Below, one piece after another: positions 1 through 10,618 of a DNA stretch of 64,000 nt; positions within the stretch are counted from its first letter, which is position 1, and each line of letters begins with the position of its first letter. The DNA is from Pilaira anomala (taxonomy: Eukaryota > Mucoromycota > Mucoromycetes > Mucorales > Mucoraceae): contig JAIXMQ010000015.1 of the NCBI GenBank assembly GCA_025716855.1, forward strand, positions 310,001-374,000, written 5' to 3'. The notes beneath the pieces were generated by a model, which was not told the DNA's origin, made no database searches, and saw only the letters and a program-made list of their open reading frames with translations. Position numbers and translations under genes: made by a program.

Positions 1-1443
1 TGAGCATGAATAACTTCCTTTTCACCAGCACGGACAACACGGTTCATAGGCACAACTTCCAAATCCATCACATGACTATCAGCATTTACATTATAAAATT
101 GAATACTTCCCTGAACACCATTTAAAACAACATGATGATTACGAGGTTCAATAATAAGACCAGTAGAAAGAGGGTTTAAGGCGTTATCTGCTTGAGCATA
201 TTGAAGACCTTGAATGACTTGTTCAATGCTTTGTGTGATACTGTTGACTAAACGAATCGAATTATCATCTAAACCAAGACAATAGAAACGATGGTTGGGT
301 GAGATCGTAATGGATGCAATACTACCACCCATTCTAGGTAAAAATTGCTTATGTCCTGTATCCAATTGCCAAATGACCACGACAGATTCTTCACCACCAG
401 ATAAAAGATATGCACCGTCTGCCATAAAGGTAAGACAACGGACAGGAAGATGATGCCAATGATGAAGGGATCGAATATGTTCCTTTTCGTCTGTAGATTT
501 ATAGTTGGAAATTTGAGTAATGCGACCGGCTCGATCACCTACAGCTAAAACAGGCTTTGTAGGATGAAATTTAATAACTGTGATGGGTTCGACAGAAATA
601 TGTTGCTGTAATTGTGTTTCGGGTACGTCTTCCTTATCGTTGTTGATAGGCCATACATAGGCCTTGAAGCGAGCTCCAAAAGCAAGCCATTTACCATCTT
701 GAGTGATATCGATGGTAGTACAATCTCTTAATGAAGCAATGCGACGCATATGAGTGGGTTGATCTGAATCTCCAAATGAGAAACGATATATGATCGTGTT
801 ATCTGCCATTTTATCTAAAAATAAATAAATTTACCTCTAATCAATATCTATCTCTCACTCTCTAATTCTTGGATTTGAACCATTTGTTCTCTCTCTCTCT
901 CTCTCTCTTTCTTACCTTTTTCTTCAGATGTATTTACAACAATATAGGCATGGTTAGGTGTCTCGGGAGACATGACCATATGTTCGATTGGTGCATTCAC
1001 GTTGTATGTCTTTAATAAAATATCATCATTATAATCCCATAATTTGATAGTACCGTCCAAACTAGCCGTATAAAGTTGAAGGTGGTTTTTAGGGTTCAAG
1101 ATAACGCGAGTGATTTTGTTAGTATGACCACCTGTGGTGGGTGATTGAGATAAAACTTTGACAACGGCTCCTGTAGCCATACTGAAAATTTTTACACAGG
1201 GTCCAACAGGAGAAAAGAAATATCTGCCGAGAAAAAGATTGTTTAGAGACCCAGGAAATCGTTGGAAGAAGACACATAGATATATATATATATATATAAA
1301 ACTTACTTTGAATCTTTGGTGAATTCAGCGGGATAAGCTGAAATGTTACCACCTGCTTTCTTTGAAAGCACCATTTGGTTAGGTGCAACATGTTTGAGGT
1401 CAGAAGCATGAACTGCCTTTTGTGTTTTAGTCGTAGAAGGCAT
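1..1443 (-). CDS. UTP17: WD40-repeat small-subunit processome protein, Utp17/Nan1 (WDR75), C-terminal part outside window
   Basis: Exons 1443-1307, 1223-916 and 814-1, running off the left edge (at least 419 residues). The phases join exactly across both introns. Sequence shows an N-terminal basic leader, then WD40-type blades including a GTIKLWD blade-closing motif around residue 100 and further repeats (SVVVIWQLD, SIRLVN). Family knowledge: Nan1/WDR75 is a t-UTP subunit of the nucleolar SSU processome, needed for pre-18S rRNA processing and Pol I transcription. The call rests on the N-terminal layout and WD pattern; other nucleolar WD40 proteins are the alternative. Intron 2 holds a (CT)n run at 890-910. 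The gene diverges from the PRCC-like gene over 239 bases, which suggests a shared promoter. Confidence 0.8.
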
Positions 1444-1682
1444 GAATCTAATCTTTTGTTTTCAAATTTACAATAAAGTAGAAATCGGATCTTGTAAAGG
1501 TTTTTGATTAAACAGATTCCCTTTCAAAAAAAAAAAAAAAATTGAAAGCCTTTTTTTTTTTTTTTTTTTCTTTTTGGCAGATTTTGTGACTGAGAACCGT
1601 CACAAGCATTTAACTTTTTTTTTTTTAAAAGAATTCGGACTTTCACTATTACTGCATCTCTTCTCTTTTAAAAAAAAAAAAA
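1444..1682. promoter_or_regulatory. Divergent promoter between UTP17 and the PRCC-like gene
   Basis: Only 239 bases separate the two divergent start codons. The stretch holds long T and A runs (about 1526-1570 and 1617-1626) and no reading frame of note. Pyrimidine-rich runs lie directly upstream of the + strand start, a layout seen before many genes in this window. Calling it a bidirectional promoter is inference from geometry. Confidence 0.5.
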
Positions 1683-2935
1683 ATGTCTCTTGTACCAGAC
1701 TATAGTAGTTCTGACTCTGACTCAGATAATAATGAACCTGTTATTCAACCAACAAAAAAGAGAACGATAAGTTCGACACTACCACCACCAAAAAAGACAA
1801 AGTTGATTCAAGTTGAATTACCAAAGTTTCAAGACGAAGATGAAGAAGATACACCTTTTCAACCCAAGAAATCGTCTGTCGGTTTAGGGTTAGCTGACTT
1901 ATTACCTGCACCAAAGAATTATAAGGGTCCTGTACCAGTGACCAAAACTACAACCGCGTTTATGCCACATGCTTTATCACGAAAGTTAAAAGGAAAAGAG
2001 AAGGAAGTGGCTCCTATTGTACCACAAGAGAAATCAGGAGAGAAGGAAGAGGAGGAGGAGGAGGAGGAGGAGGAGGAGGAAGAAGAGGAAGAAAAAGAAG
2101 AAGTAAAAGAGGAAAAAGAGAAATATACACCAAGTAAATATACTGGATCTTTCTTCCATATTGGTAAATGATATATATTTTTTTTCTGTAACAAAGTAGA
2201 ATATTTAAGGTTATTTTAGGCAAGGAACTGAAAGAGGAACCCGTTATTAAAAACACACCTAAACCCGTGCAACCAACACCTGGTCCAGTTTATTCCGTAG
2301 AACGACCACCTGCTATAGAAGAACCACAGTATACAGCAGTTGATGCATATGCATATGACCCGAATGCCATGTATTCAACTGACCCTTCAACTTATTATCA
2401 ATATCAACAACAATACGAAGCTGATAATGTAGGAGAGTTGGAAGATGGCGAAGACGTAAGTTTACTTTGAACAGATTTAGAAATTATGTACTTATCAAAA
2501 TAAAATAGTTACAACGTCTTGTTGGTAAACGTTTGAGAGGGGAATCGAATATTCAGATTAAAACGATTAACCAAACGGACATGTTGCCAACAAAAGAATG
2601 GAGAGAACAACAAGCTTTGACGGCGGCACCTAAATTCAATAACGGAATCACGGTCAGTAATGAAATTCTATTTCTTTTTTTTTTTTTTGTACATGTTAAC
2701 TGATAAATGATCAATATATATAGATGTCAGCAAGTAAATTACAAATGAAGAAGAATAATATTATGGCTTTAGCAGCGCATGCAGTGAATAATCAAGAGAA
2801 ATTAGATGAAATGTTTGCAGCACATAAAAAGACAAGACGGGAAGCAGCCACAAAATATGGTAAAGTGTAATATATATATATATATATGTATATGTTGACA
2901 GTCAAGTTGATACTGATTCTATATTAGGGTTCTGA
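1683..2935 (+). CDS. PRCC-family nuclear protein
   Basis: Exons 1683-2163, 2220-2455, 2509-2652, 2724-2859 and 2928-2935; 334 residues. The last exon is only 8 bases and completes the C-terminus KYGF. The N-terminus is acidic and serine-rich (SLVPDYSSSDSDSD), followed by a P/K-rich region (LADLLPAPKN), a run of about 18 Glu residues (encoded near 2045-2100) and a conserved C-terminal region (LVGKRLRG, KTINQTDMLP, AAHKKTRREAATKYGF). Family knowledge: PRCC is a spliceosome-associated nuclear protein, fused to TFE3 in papillary renal carcinoma. The C-terminal block fits this family well; the molecular role in fungi is poorly known. Confidence 0.85.
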
Positions 2936-3079
2936 CCAATGATTATAATATGATAAAGGAGTAAAATAAAGGGGATTTCTTTTTTTCTTATATTTCTTTT
3001 TTTTTTTTTCTTCTTTTTTTTTTTTTCATCACTTTTCTTTTTTATATATATATTTATGCTACTTTATGATATACTTAAA

Positions 3080-4379
3080 ATGGAAAATATAGTAGATTCA
3101 CAACCAAGTACAGCAACAACCACACCTTCAACCACAACAGCAACCACACCTTCAACCACACCTTCAACCACCACAACCACAACAACAAGACGCCTTCGAA
3201 GTTTACATTTACCTTCTTCTTCTTCTACAGGAACAAACAATGAAATCAGTAGAAGATTCACTAGTTTAAGACGACCAACTACTACGACAAGTAATACACA
3301 ATCCCCACTTATAAATCTTACAACGGCCAATAATAATAATAATCAGGATACGGAAGAATCTGTAGCGGTACAAAAAGTTCAAATTAAACTTGTGCCGAAT
3401 GTAGGTATGACCAACAGATGCTTCGTTTTTGACGTTGTAGATCGTGAGCTAGAATTAGGTGGATCAGGGCTAAAGTTGGGCCGCTATTCTGACCGAACTA
3501 TTGTTTCGGACCGACTATCATTTAAAAGTAAAGTAGTGAGTCGATATCATGCTGAAATCTGGCTAGCAGAAGATGGAAAGGTAAACTATATATACATAAA
3601 AAAAAAACATACTCACACAATATTAATCACTATGAAATAGATATACATAAAGGACTCGGGTTCATCCAGTGGTACATTTGTAAATCATATACGTCTCACT
3701 GCAGCTAATACAGAGAGTACAAGACCTCATCAAGTGGTTGATGGTGACTTGATACAGTTAGGTGTTGATTATAAAGGAGGTCTGGAACCCATGTACCGGG
3801 CTGTTAGGATGCGTTTGGAAGTGGACCGTCGTGAGTGGCAAGAGTCATCAAGTTCAAATACCTATAGCCTTGCCGCATTTCAACAATTAAAGAATCAAAT
3901 TAATACGACTACATCTGTTTCAAGAGAAGAAATCCAAGAATGTTGTATTTGTTTATACTGCATAGCACCTTTTCAAGCATTATTTATCGCGCCTTGTTCA
4001 CATATATATCATTATCGATGCTTACGACCTTTATTAAACCAAAATTATCCTGGATTCTCTTGTCCTCTCTGTAGAACCTATTCAAACTTGGAAGCCAGTG
4101 TGGCTGTAGAAGAAAATGAAGTGTTGCAAATGCTCAGTCAAAACAATCATGCTTCTTCTCCACCCACTACCAGTAATAACAATACTACATCAACAACAAC
4201 AAATAACAACACTAATTCTACTTCTGAAGAAGAAGAAGAAGAAGACGAAGATGAAGATGAAGATAATAGTCCGTTAATAACCTCACATAATCGTGAAAAG
4301 ACTGTGTTAGATGAAGATTCAATTCAAGAAGTAATTTATAATAATACTGCATAAATATTTTATACATGTTTCTTTTTTT

Positions 4380-4411
<32 letters not shown>

Positions 4412-4651
4412 CTGACCCTTTTTTTTTTATTTTTTTATTTTTTATAAACTGATTCTTTTTTCTAGTCTTCTTCGTCACCTAGTATACATTCTTCAGTTCC
4501 ATTGATAAGGCCTTCCGTATTCTTGTACCGTCAAATATCATCGTCAGATGGTGGATTAGCTGCAACCTTAGTAGGATCTCCACCTCGGTTTGATGCAGGA
4601 GGATTAGGAGTAGCTTTAGGAGAAGACTTTTCAACCACAAATGTATCATAA
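3080..4651 (+). CDS. FHA-RING E3 ubiquitin ligase (Dma1/Dma2/CHFR-like)
   Basis: Exons 3080-3580, 3641-4330 and 4466-4651; 458 residues (an in-frame ATG at 3056 would add 8). Order: a Thr/Ser-rich N-terminus; an FHA domain at about 98-225 with GRYSD, SRYHAEIW and GSSSGTF motifs; a RING-H2 at about 268-312 (CCIC, CSHIYHYRC, CPLC); an acidic Asn/Thr-rich tail. Exon 3 adds a Ser/Gly-rich C-terminus; without the splice at 4330 the frame would stop at 4354. Family knowledge: Dma-type ligases bind phosphothreonine through FHA and delay cytokinesis via septation or spindle checkpoints. All three exons are phase 0. Function is by homology. Confidence 0.85.
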
Positions 4652-4802
4652 AAAAAAAAAAAGAAGATGTTGTATCAAAATATATACATATCATATATAC
4701 ACAGAAATGATTTTTTATTTTATTTTTTTTTTTCTTAAAAAAAAAAGAAACATATATATATATATATATATATTTTTAAAAAAAAGAAAACGACCCTTTT
4801 TC

Positions 4803-7490
4803 TTATTTTTGTTGTTCTGCTTCCATTAAAGCAGCTTTTCTATCTGCTTCTTGTCTAAGTTCTTGGTTTTCAGTTGATCTTTGTACGAGATGATCAGGTG
4901 TTGCCTCGGGTATCATACCAAAGATACGTTGAGCTAACGATCTCTTATCCTTTTTGTTCAATAAAACATTAAGCGAGTTTTTACCTTTCCAAACAGGAAG
5001 TACGATAGGTACAGTCATTTGGCTTTCTTTTTCTTCGGCTTTATTCACATGAACAATACAACAACCCATCTCAATCGCTTCTACTTGTTTTCTAACATCT
5101 TCAGGGAATTGTTCCATAATAGGGAATGCTTCAACTAATAAAGTCTTGAGTGCATCCATATTCACTGTAATACGACGTTTATCGGTCATGACAGTATCTA
5201 ATAAAGGTAACCCTTCAGAAGTTAAACGGAAAGGACACCCCTTCTCAACAAGTGGTGTCGATTGACGTACGAATAAACGTACACCTGTATTGACTGTCTG
5301 AAGACGACCAAAGTCCTTTGATTCAAGTACCTTTTTAATCGAACTAGAGACAAAGTAAAGACTACGACCCTTGGCAGAACCTTCAGAACGTAACAAGAAT
5401 TGATCACGAGGGAAACTAGGATTAAGACCATAGAACTGAGTGATTTCATCTAAATCAGGTGAGTTGGGAGACATCATTTCAAACGGGGCTTCCTTGATAC
5501 CCGGAACATCTCTCTTGGGCTTGCCTTCAAACAATTTCTTTTCTTCGTCTTTGGATGTCTTTACCTTTTTAGGATTGACTTCGATTTCGGCTCCATCTAC
5601 TACACTGGCACGTTTAGCAGGAGGTGTGACCTCTTCTTCAGTTGTAGTGATCATAGGGGTTTCGGGAGAGGATGTGACTTCAGTGACTTCAGCATCTACT
5701 GCAACTTCTGCAACAACAGCAGCAGCATCAGCAGCAGCATCAGCAGCATCAGCAGCAGCATCAGTAGTTTCTGTCTCGACTTCCTCCATTTCTTTCTTGG
5801 CAGCTTCAAGATCAGCATCAGCGATAGCCTTACCTTGAATACGAGCAAGACTGACACGATCCGTAGCAGTTAAAGGAGCCACCTTTTCAAAGACAGCAAC
5901 AAAGAAACCACCGGTATCTTGTTGATGAGGGTAAATACGAAGACATCTTTCCAAATGCATTTCCTTGGCCTCTTCAGCTGTAGGAGGGAAAGCACTAGCA
6001 GGGAACTTCTTACGTTGTCTATCCTCAGGGATATCCTCAAGCGAGTGAAGGTAAACACCTTCCTTGTTCGTCACCTTCCAGGTACTAAGACCGGACTTAC
6101 GCTTTAACTCAGGAAGTTGAGTTGAGACATCCACGAGTTGAATGGCGCCCTTGGTTTGACGAAGTACTTCAGCGACCACGGCTTCATTTTCAATAGGGTT
6201 AAAAGAACAAGTCGAGTAAACAATACGACCACCGACCTTGACCAATTGACAGCCTCTAGCAAAGATTTGAACTTGAGTTGAATGAAGTGAGAGACCACCG
6301 GCGACAGTCCAATTATCCCAAATCTTTTCGTTCTTACGGATCGTACCGTCACCACTACAAGGGACATCACAAAGCACACGATCGAATTGCCAAGGTAATT
6401 CTAACTTACCCTCAGGTGTATCGTCACGAGGAACATGGATGTTGGGGAAATGTGCACCGTCGTGGTTCGTGGCCATAAAACAAGGGGATTGTAAACGCTT
6501 GGATTGATGAACCAACATATGACTACGTTTGTAATCTGCATCGTTGGCAACCACAAGACCGGTAGGCATCTCGTTTAATTTATTACTGGAATCCACTGCT
6601 TCGATAATTTGTGCCGTCTTGGATCCAGGAGCTGCACACATATCGAGAACCCATTGATCAGGTTGAATGTCCATAAGAAGAGGAGGTACCATACTTACTG
6701 CTTCTTGTCTACTGATATTACCCTAAATTTGTGTGTGTGTGTTAATTTTTTTTTTTGGAATTCTACTTTTATCTTCATTCGATTACTTACAGCTTCGGTT
6801 TCAGTTACCATAAACTTATGAAATTTTTGAAATTCAGGAGATTTCTTGATCACAAGTCTAGGTGCATTGACTTGCCATCCAAGGTTATCGGGGTACCAAG
6901 GTAAAGGCTTGGGAGGTTCAATACGATGACCGTCAATCACGACATTTTGCATACTAGGTACATACACCTTTTCAACTACTTCCAAGATCTCCATAGCCGT
7001 ACTAAAAAGTTGAAAACAAAAAATCTCAGTATACCATATCCAGGCTTCCCTTTTTTTTCTTTTTTTTCTTCATGATATTACTTACGATTTACTGCCAGTG
7101 ATACGGAAAGTACTGGGTAAGATTGTTTTGATGAATTGATAAAATTCTTCAAATTCCTCAGGTGACAAGATTTCTTGACTCTATTTTTTTTTTGACATTA
7201 GCTTTTGATCGTCTTTTTTTTTTTCTGTACAGTTGATCTCTCTCTCTCTTTCTCTTTCTTACCTGATAATAAGTTTTGAATTTTTCGTTATCTCTTTCAA
7301 TATCGGCATAAGGTTTACGTTCATCAAAATACTTTTGTTTCTTTTCTTCACCATTATTTTCTTCAACAGGCTAGAATAAAAAAGGAGAAAATCATGTCAG
7401 ATATCAAGCTTAAAAAGGTCTTGTTGCTTTTATTTTTTGTACCTTGTTCTTAGCCTTATAAGCTCCACGCTTCTTCTTACCGAATCCCAT
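4803..7490 (-). CDS. TRM4: tRNA (cytosine-5) methyltransferase Trm4/NSUN2
   Basis: Exons 7490-7443, 7370-7263, 7180-7086, 7001-6791 and 6722-4803; 793 residues. Visible motifs: the SAM-binding DMCAAPGSKTAQI, the VLCDVPCSGDGT motif IV and the YSTCSFNPIENEAVV motif VI. The PCS and TCS cysteines are the release and catalytic cysteines of NOL1/NOP2/Sun enzymes. The N-terminus (MGFGKKKRGAYK) is basic, as in Trm4. Family knowledge: makes m5C at tRNA variable-loop and anticodon positions, in the nucleus. An Ala/Asp-rich insert (AAADAADAAADAAA, around 5715-5765) separates the catalytic part from the C-terminal region. The gene is convergent with the FHA-RING gene (about 150 bases apart). Confidence 0.93.
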
Positions 7491-7825
7491 TTTATTTTTT
7501 TGACTTTGTTTAAAAGAGATCTAAAGATCAAATAAAACTTTTTTTTTTTCTCGGTAGAAAAAAAAAGATGAAGCATTTGAATCTCCGTTATTAGTGACTA
7601 TTTACTACGCTTTAGTTAAGCTTTTGAAAAGAAGCCTTTTTTTTTTTCGTGGCGTTTCCATGCAGGTTCAATCGTCTTTTTACCCCTTGAGCCCCTTCTT
7701 TTTTTTTTCCCCCACTTTATTTATCTAAATACTAATGTATAAACCACACACACACACACACACAAATTCTAAATAGATTACATAAAAAGAGAAAAAGAAG
7801 AAGCAAATATTTATTATTTAAAAAT
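7491..7825. other. Short intergenic region with CA repeat
   Basis: 335 bases upstream of Trm4 and downstream of the small gene that ends at 7826. It contains poly-T/A runs and a (CA)n run at about 7746-7764. I see no gene. It presumably carries the Trm4 promoter and the 3' end of the neighbour. Confidence 0.4.
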
Positions 7826-8131
7826 TTATACACAATAAGGCATTGAGTTCATGCCATACTTTTTAGGAGAAGACAAATTCAAGTCTTTCATCATAGAAGT
7901 GAGATCCGATTGTTTTGTAGAATTGGGTGGGCTCATGTCTAGATCATAAGGGGAAGTTTGAAGTGGATGAATAGATGAGGCATCGAGAGAGTAATCGATG
8001 GACATGTCGGATTCATAAGCTTCGTAAATATTATAAGTTGACCGCTTTAAAGGTTGATCTGCTGCTGTTGTGTTGTTGTTTGATTTTCTTGTGCTTGAAT
8101 TTTCTGTCTTGTTGTTGTTATAGTTTGACAT
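7826..8131 (-). CDS. Small Asn/Ser-rich protein of unknown function
   Basis: Single exon, 101 residues. I do not recognise it. The N-terminal third is Asn/Thr-rich low complexity. The middle and C-terminal parts are acidic with Tyr and Ser-Pro-like sites (NIYEAYESDMSIDY, SPYDLDMSPP, MKDLNLSSPKKYG). No signal peptide, membrane segment or fold is visible. The less repetitive C-terminal two-thirds, a clean ATG and a pyrimidine-rich upstream region favour a real gene over a chance frame. Repeated SP motifs suggest a phosphorylated disordered protein (inference). Confidence 0.5.
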   Translation of the reverse strand: MSNYNNNKTENSSTRKSNNNTTAADQPLKRSTYNIYEAYESDMSIDYSLDASSIHPLQTSPYDLDMSPPNSTKQSDLTSMMKDLNLSSPKKYGMNSMPYCV

Positions 8132-9610
8132 TTTACTATTTTCATTTTTTTTTTTTCTTGAATAAAAGAAAGAAAAAAGAAGGGTATTTTAGCCTTTATT
8201 ATTTTTCTTTTTTAGTGTAGCATTAAATCGCCGACTGTCTTTTTTTTTTTTTTTGGCTTGAGCGGGGGAAAAAATGTAGCATTTTTTGATTTTTGGCACT
8301 TTTTAGTTTTCTGCTAACAAGTAATTTACGATAATATGAAATCATACCGCATGATTTGAACTAAATTGCGTAGGCTTATGAACGTTATTGAATACGACGA
8401 CGATTACTTTATATTTAAAAAGATAAGAATTACGTAAGAATAGTGTGAATTTTCCCGATGTGCGGGTTTTACATACACCACATTATGACTAAGAAAACTT
8501 TTTAACTGGTTAATTAGAGGTATAATTTGTTTATATTTAACATCATTCTTTAAGCACATATGTGTACAGTTTAAAAAGATTTACATACAACAGATTATAT
8601 ACAAAAAAAAAAAAGCTTATAAAATACACAACAAATAAAGCGCATTACTCTATATGTAATTTTTACAGTTTTCCTAATTTCAAAAAAGTCTGAGAATAGG
8701 CATTATAGTATACACGTATTAAATAGAATAAGAGAAACTTGTATAAGAAGATTAATTGGAGAATTCACAGGGTTTACAAGTATCATTATGAGTGTGAATT
8801 ATTGATATTAATTTTGAGTAAAATGTGATACATATTTTACAGACTTCTCAGAATTTGTATCATATATATATTTCAACTGAATCTATAGAAGCATTATTTA
8901 CCTTTTCCGGATTTTATCAAAAAAAGAAGCATTTGAAATTATGCTGAGCGAGAGAAAGTTTTCGTTTCTTCTTCTTTTTTCATCCTAATCAGGAGATGGT
9001 AAATGACGATTTGATAAAAAGAAAAAGTTTGTGGTACGAATGTATAAAGAGTCATCGTAGCACACTGATTTTTATAAGTACAATAATGTGATACACCTCT
9101 AAGAAAGTCAAAATGTCACATATACTGAAATATCACATTTTAATTTAGTGAGTATGGGGCCCGTATTTGGGATTGAATACCTTAAATAATAATAAAGACC
9201 GGAAGCGAAATATTCGAAAGATTATAGTTATAAAATCGGATGTTGACAAAAAGTAAAAAAAAAAAAAACGTTGTTTTTCTTTTGTGGTCCGTAAATAAAG
9301 TCAGCAGGTTTGAATGGTGGCACCGTTTATTTTTTTGATGGTGCACGTACATCATCATATCGGCATATATTTTATTGGTTATTAGTTGAATTATAGTAAT
9401 TATTTTTATTCAAAATAGAAAAAAAAAAAAAAAAGAAAAAAAGATGACATATACAAAAGAGAAGGTAAAAAAAAAAAATGATTTCATAATAAAAGATTAT
9501 TTACACACAAAAAAATAGAAGAGAGATGAAATTTATGCTATAGAGAGAGAGAGAGAGAGAGAGAAAGGGATAGAGAGAGATAGAGAGAGAGAGAGACAGA
9601 CAGAGAGAGA

Positions 9611-9659
<49 letters not shown>

Positions 9660-9723
9660 AGAGAGACTTGAATGAGAAATATATAAGTGGCTGGTATAAA
9701 GATAATTGAAGAAAGGAGAGGAA
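8132..9723. other. Long intergenic region, no gene seen
   Basis: About 1.6 kb between two small minus-strand genes. Between roughly 8280 and 9400 the sequence is more complex and has fewer homopolymers than typical spacers here, but I see no coding exon, tRNA or transposon motif. The right end carries the GA microsatellite described separately. It may hold regulatory DNA for the gene at 7826-8131. Confidence 0.4.
9536..9666. repeat. (GA)n microsatellite
   Basis: About 130 bases of nearly pure GA dinucleotide, interrupted by AAAGGGATA, GACAGACAG and similar short breaks. It is the largest dinucleotide repeat in the window and lies just downstream of the stop codon of the small minus-strand gene at 9724-9957, so it is probably in or near its 3' UTR. 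Confidence 0.9.
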
Positions 9724-9957
9724 TTAATTTGAACAGGTTACTTCACTTGCTGAAGGTTCAAGGCTTGGGAAAGATACATAATCTTCTTTAAAGGATAAAG
9801 CTCTTTTGTGATTCCAGTTCATACTGCAATCTGAAGTTGAAGAAGAGTTGGTTGAAGTCATGGAGCAAGTACGCACCATTGCACTATCACAACGAGTATC
9901 TTCTTCGTGTTTGTTGTTATTGCTTTTACGCTTCCAGTCGTTAAGAAATTGAAACAT
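9724..9957 (-). CDS. Small Ser/Thr-rich protein of unknown function
   Basis: Single exon, 77 residues, not recognised. The N-terminus is MFQFLNDWKRKS, the middle is Ser/Thr/Cys-rich, and the C-terminus has a less biased stretch with a basic-acidic boundary (HKRALSFKEDYVSFPSLE). The RALSF segment resembles a basophilic kinase site, and the following block looks like a short linear motif rather than chance. No signal peptide or membrane segment. A 36-base poly-A/T tract lies just upstream of the start. It could be a chance frame; intact codon bias and isolation in a large gap favour a small gene. Confidence 0.45.
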   Translation of the reverse strand: MFQFLNDWKRKSNNNKHEEDTRCDSAMVRTCSMTSTNSSSTSDCSMNWNHKRALSFKEDYVSFPSLEPSASEVTCSN

Positions 9958-9974
9958 TTTTTGATTGATTTGAT

Positions 9975-10008
<34 letters not shown>

Positions 10009-10618
10009 AATAAAAAATAAAAATCATACAGTATTTATATATATTTTTTCTGACCCGATCGTCGTTCTTTCTGGACTCCAGTGAGCGAAAGCCAAGGAAA
10101 ATCTTTTCCCTTGTGTTACGGCCTATATTGAAAAATGGACCCAGAAAAAAAAAAAAGGTCCTTCTTTATTATTCTATCACAAGACATATAACAAAATAAT
10201 AAGATGTTATTCTAATCCGTCTCTTCTATTTTGTATTTCTTTTTTACTGTAAAAAAAAAAAAATACAAAATAGATAAAAGTTATGTATACATCATGTAAT
10301 ATTATATTCTAGACCTTTTTTTTTTTTTATTATTATTATTTCTTTAAAGGTTATTTTTAGTAACAACATAATTTATTTATTTTTATAACACATTTTTTTT
10401 CTTCAATTATTATCTAAAAGTAGTTTTTTGTCTTGAAGCATGTGGAAAGACAATTGAAAAATCTCGTTCCTTATTTTTGTTTTTTTTTTTTATCCAATCA
10501 AATAAAAGACCTTTCGGAGATCAAATTAGAGCCTACGTCACTTTGCTCACTGATTTTTCATGTTTTTTTTTTCTTTTTTACTTTCACCTTTTTTTTATTA
10601 TATATATAGTATTTTAGA
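9958..10618. other. Divergent intergenic region between a small orphan gene and the RSC8-like gene
   Basis: About 660 bases, AT-rich, with poly-A at 9976-10004 and T-rich runs at 10563-10594 just before a TATATATA stretch and the + strand start at 10619. No gene seen. It likely contains both promoters. Confidence 0.45.

Noticed and set aside
9300..9340. GGTTTGAATGG element resembling a tRNA T-loop
   Set aside because: No matching acceptor stem, anticodon arm or A box within a tRNA-sized interval.
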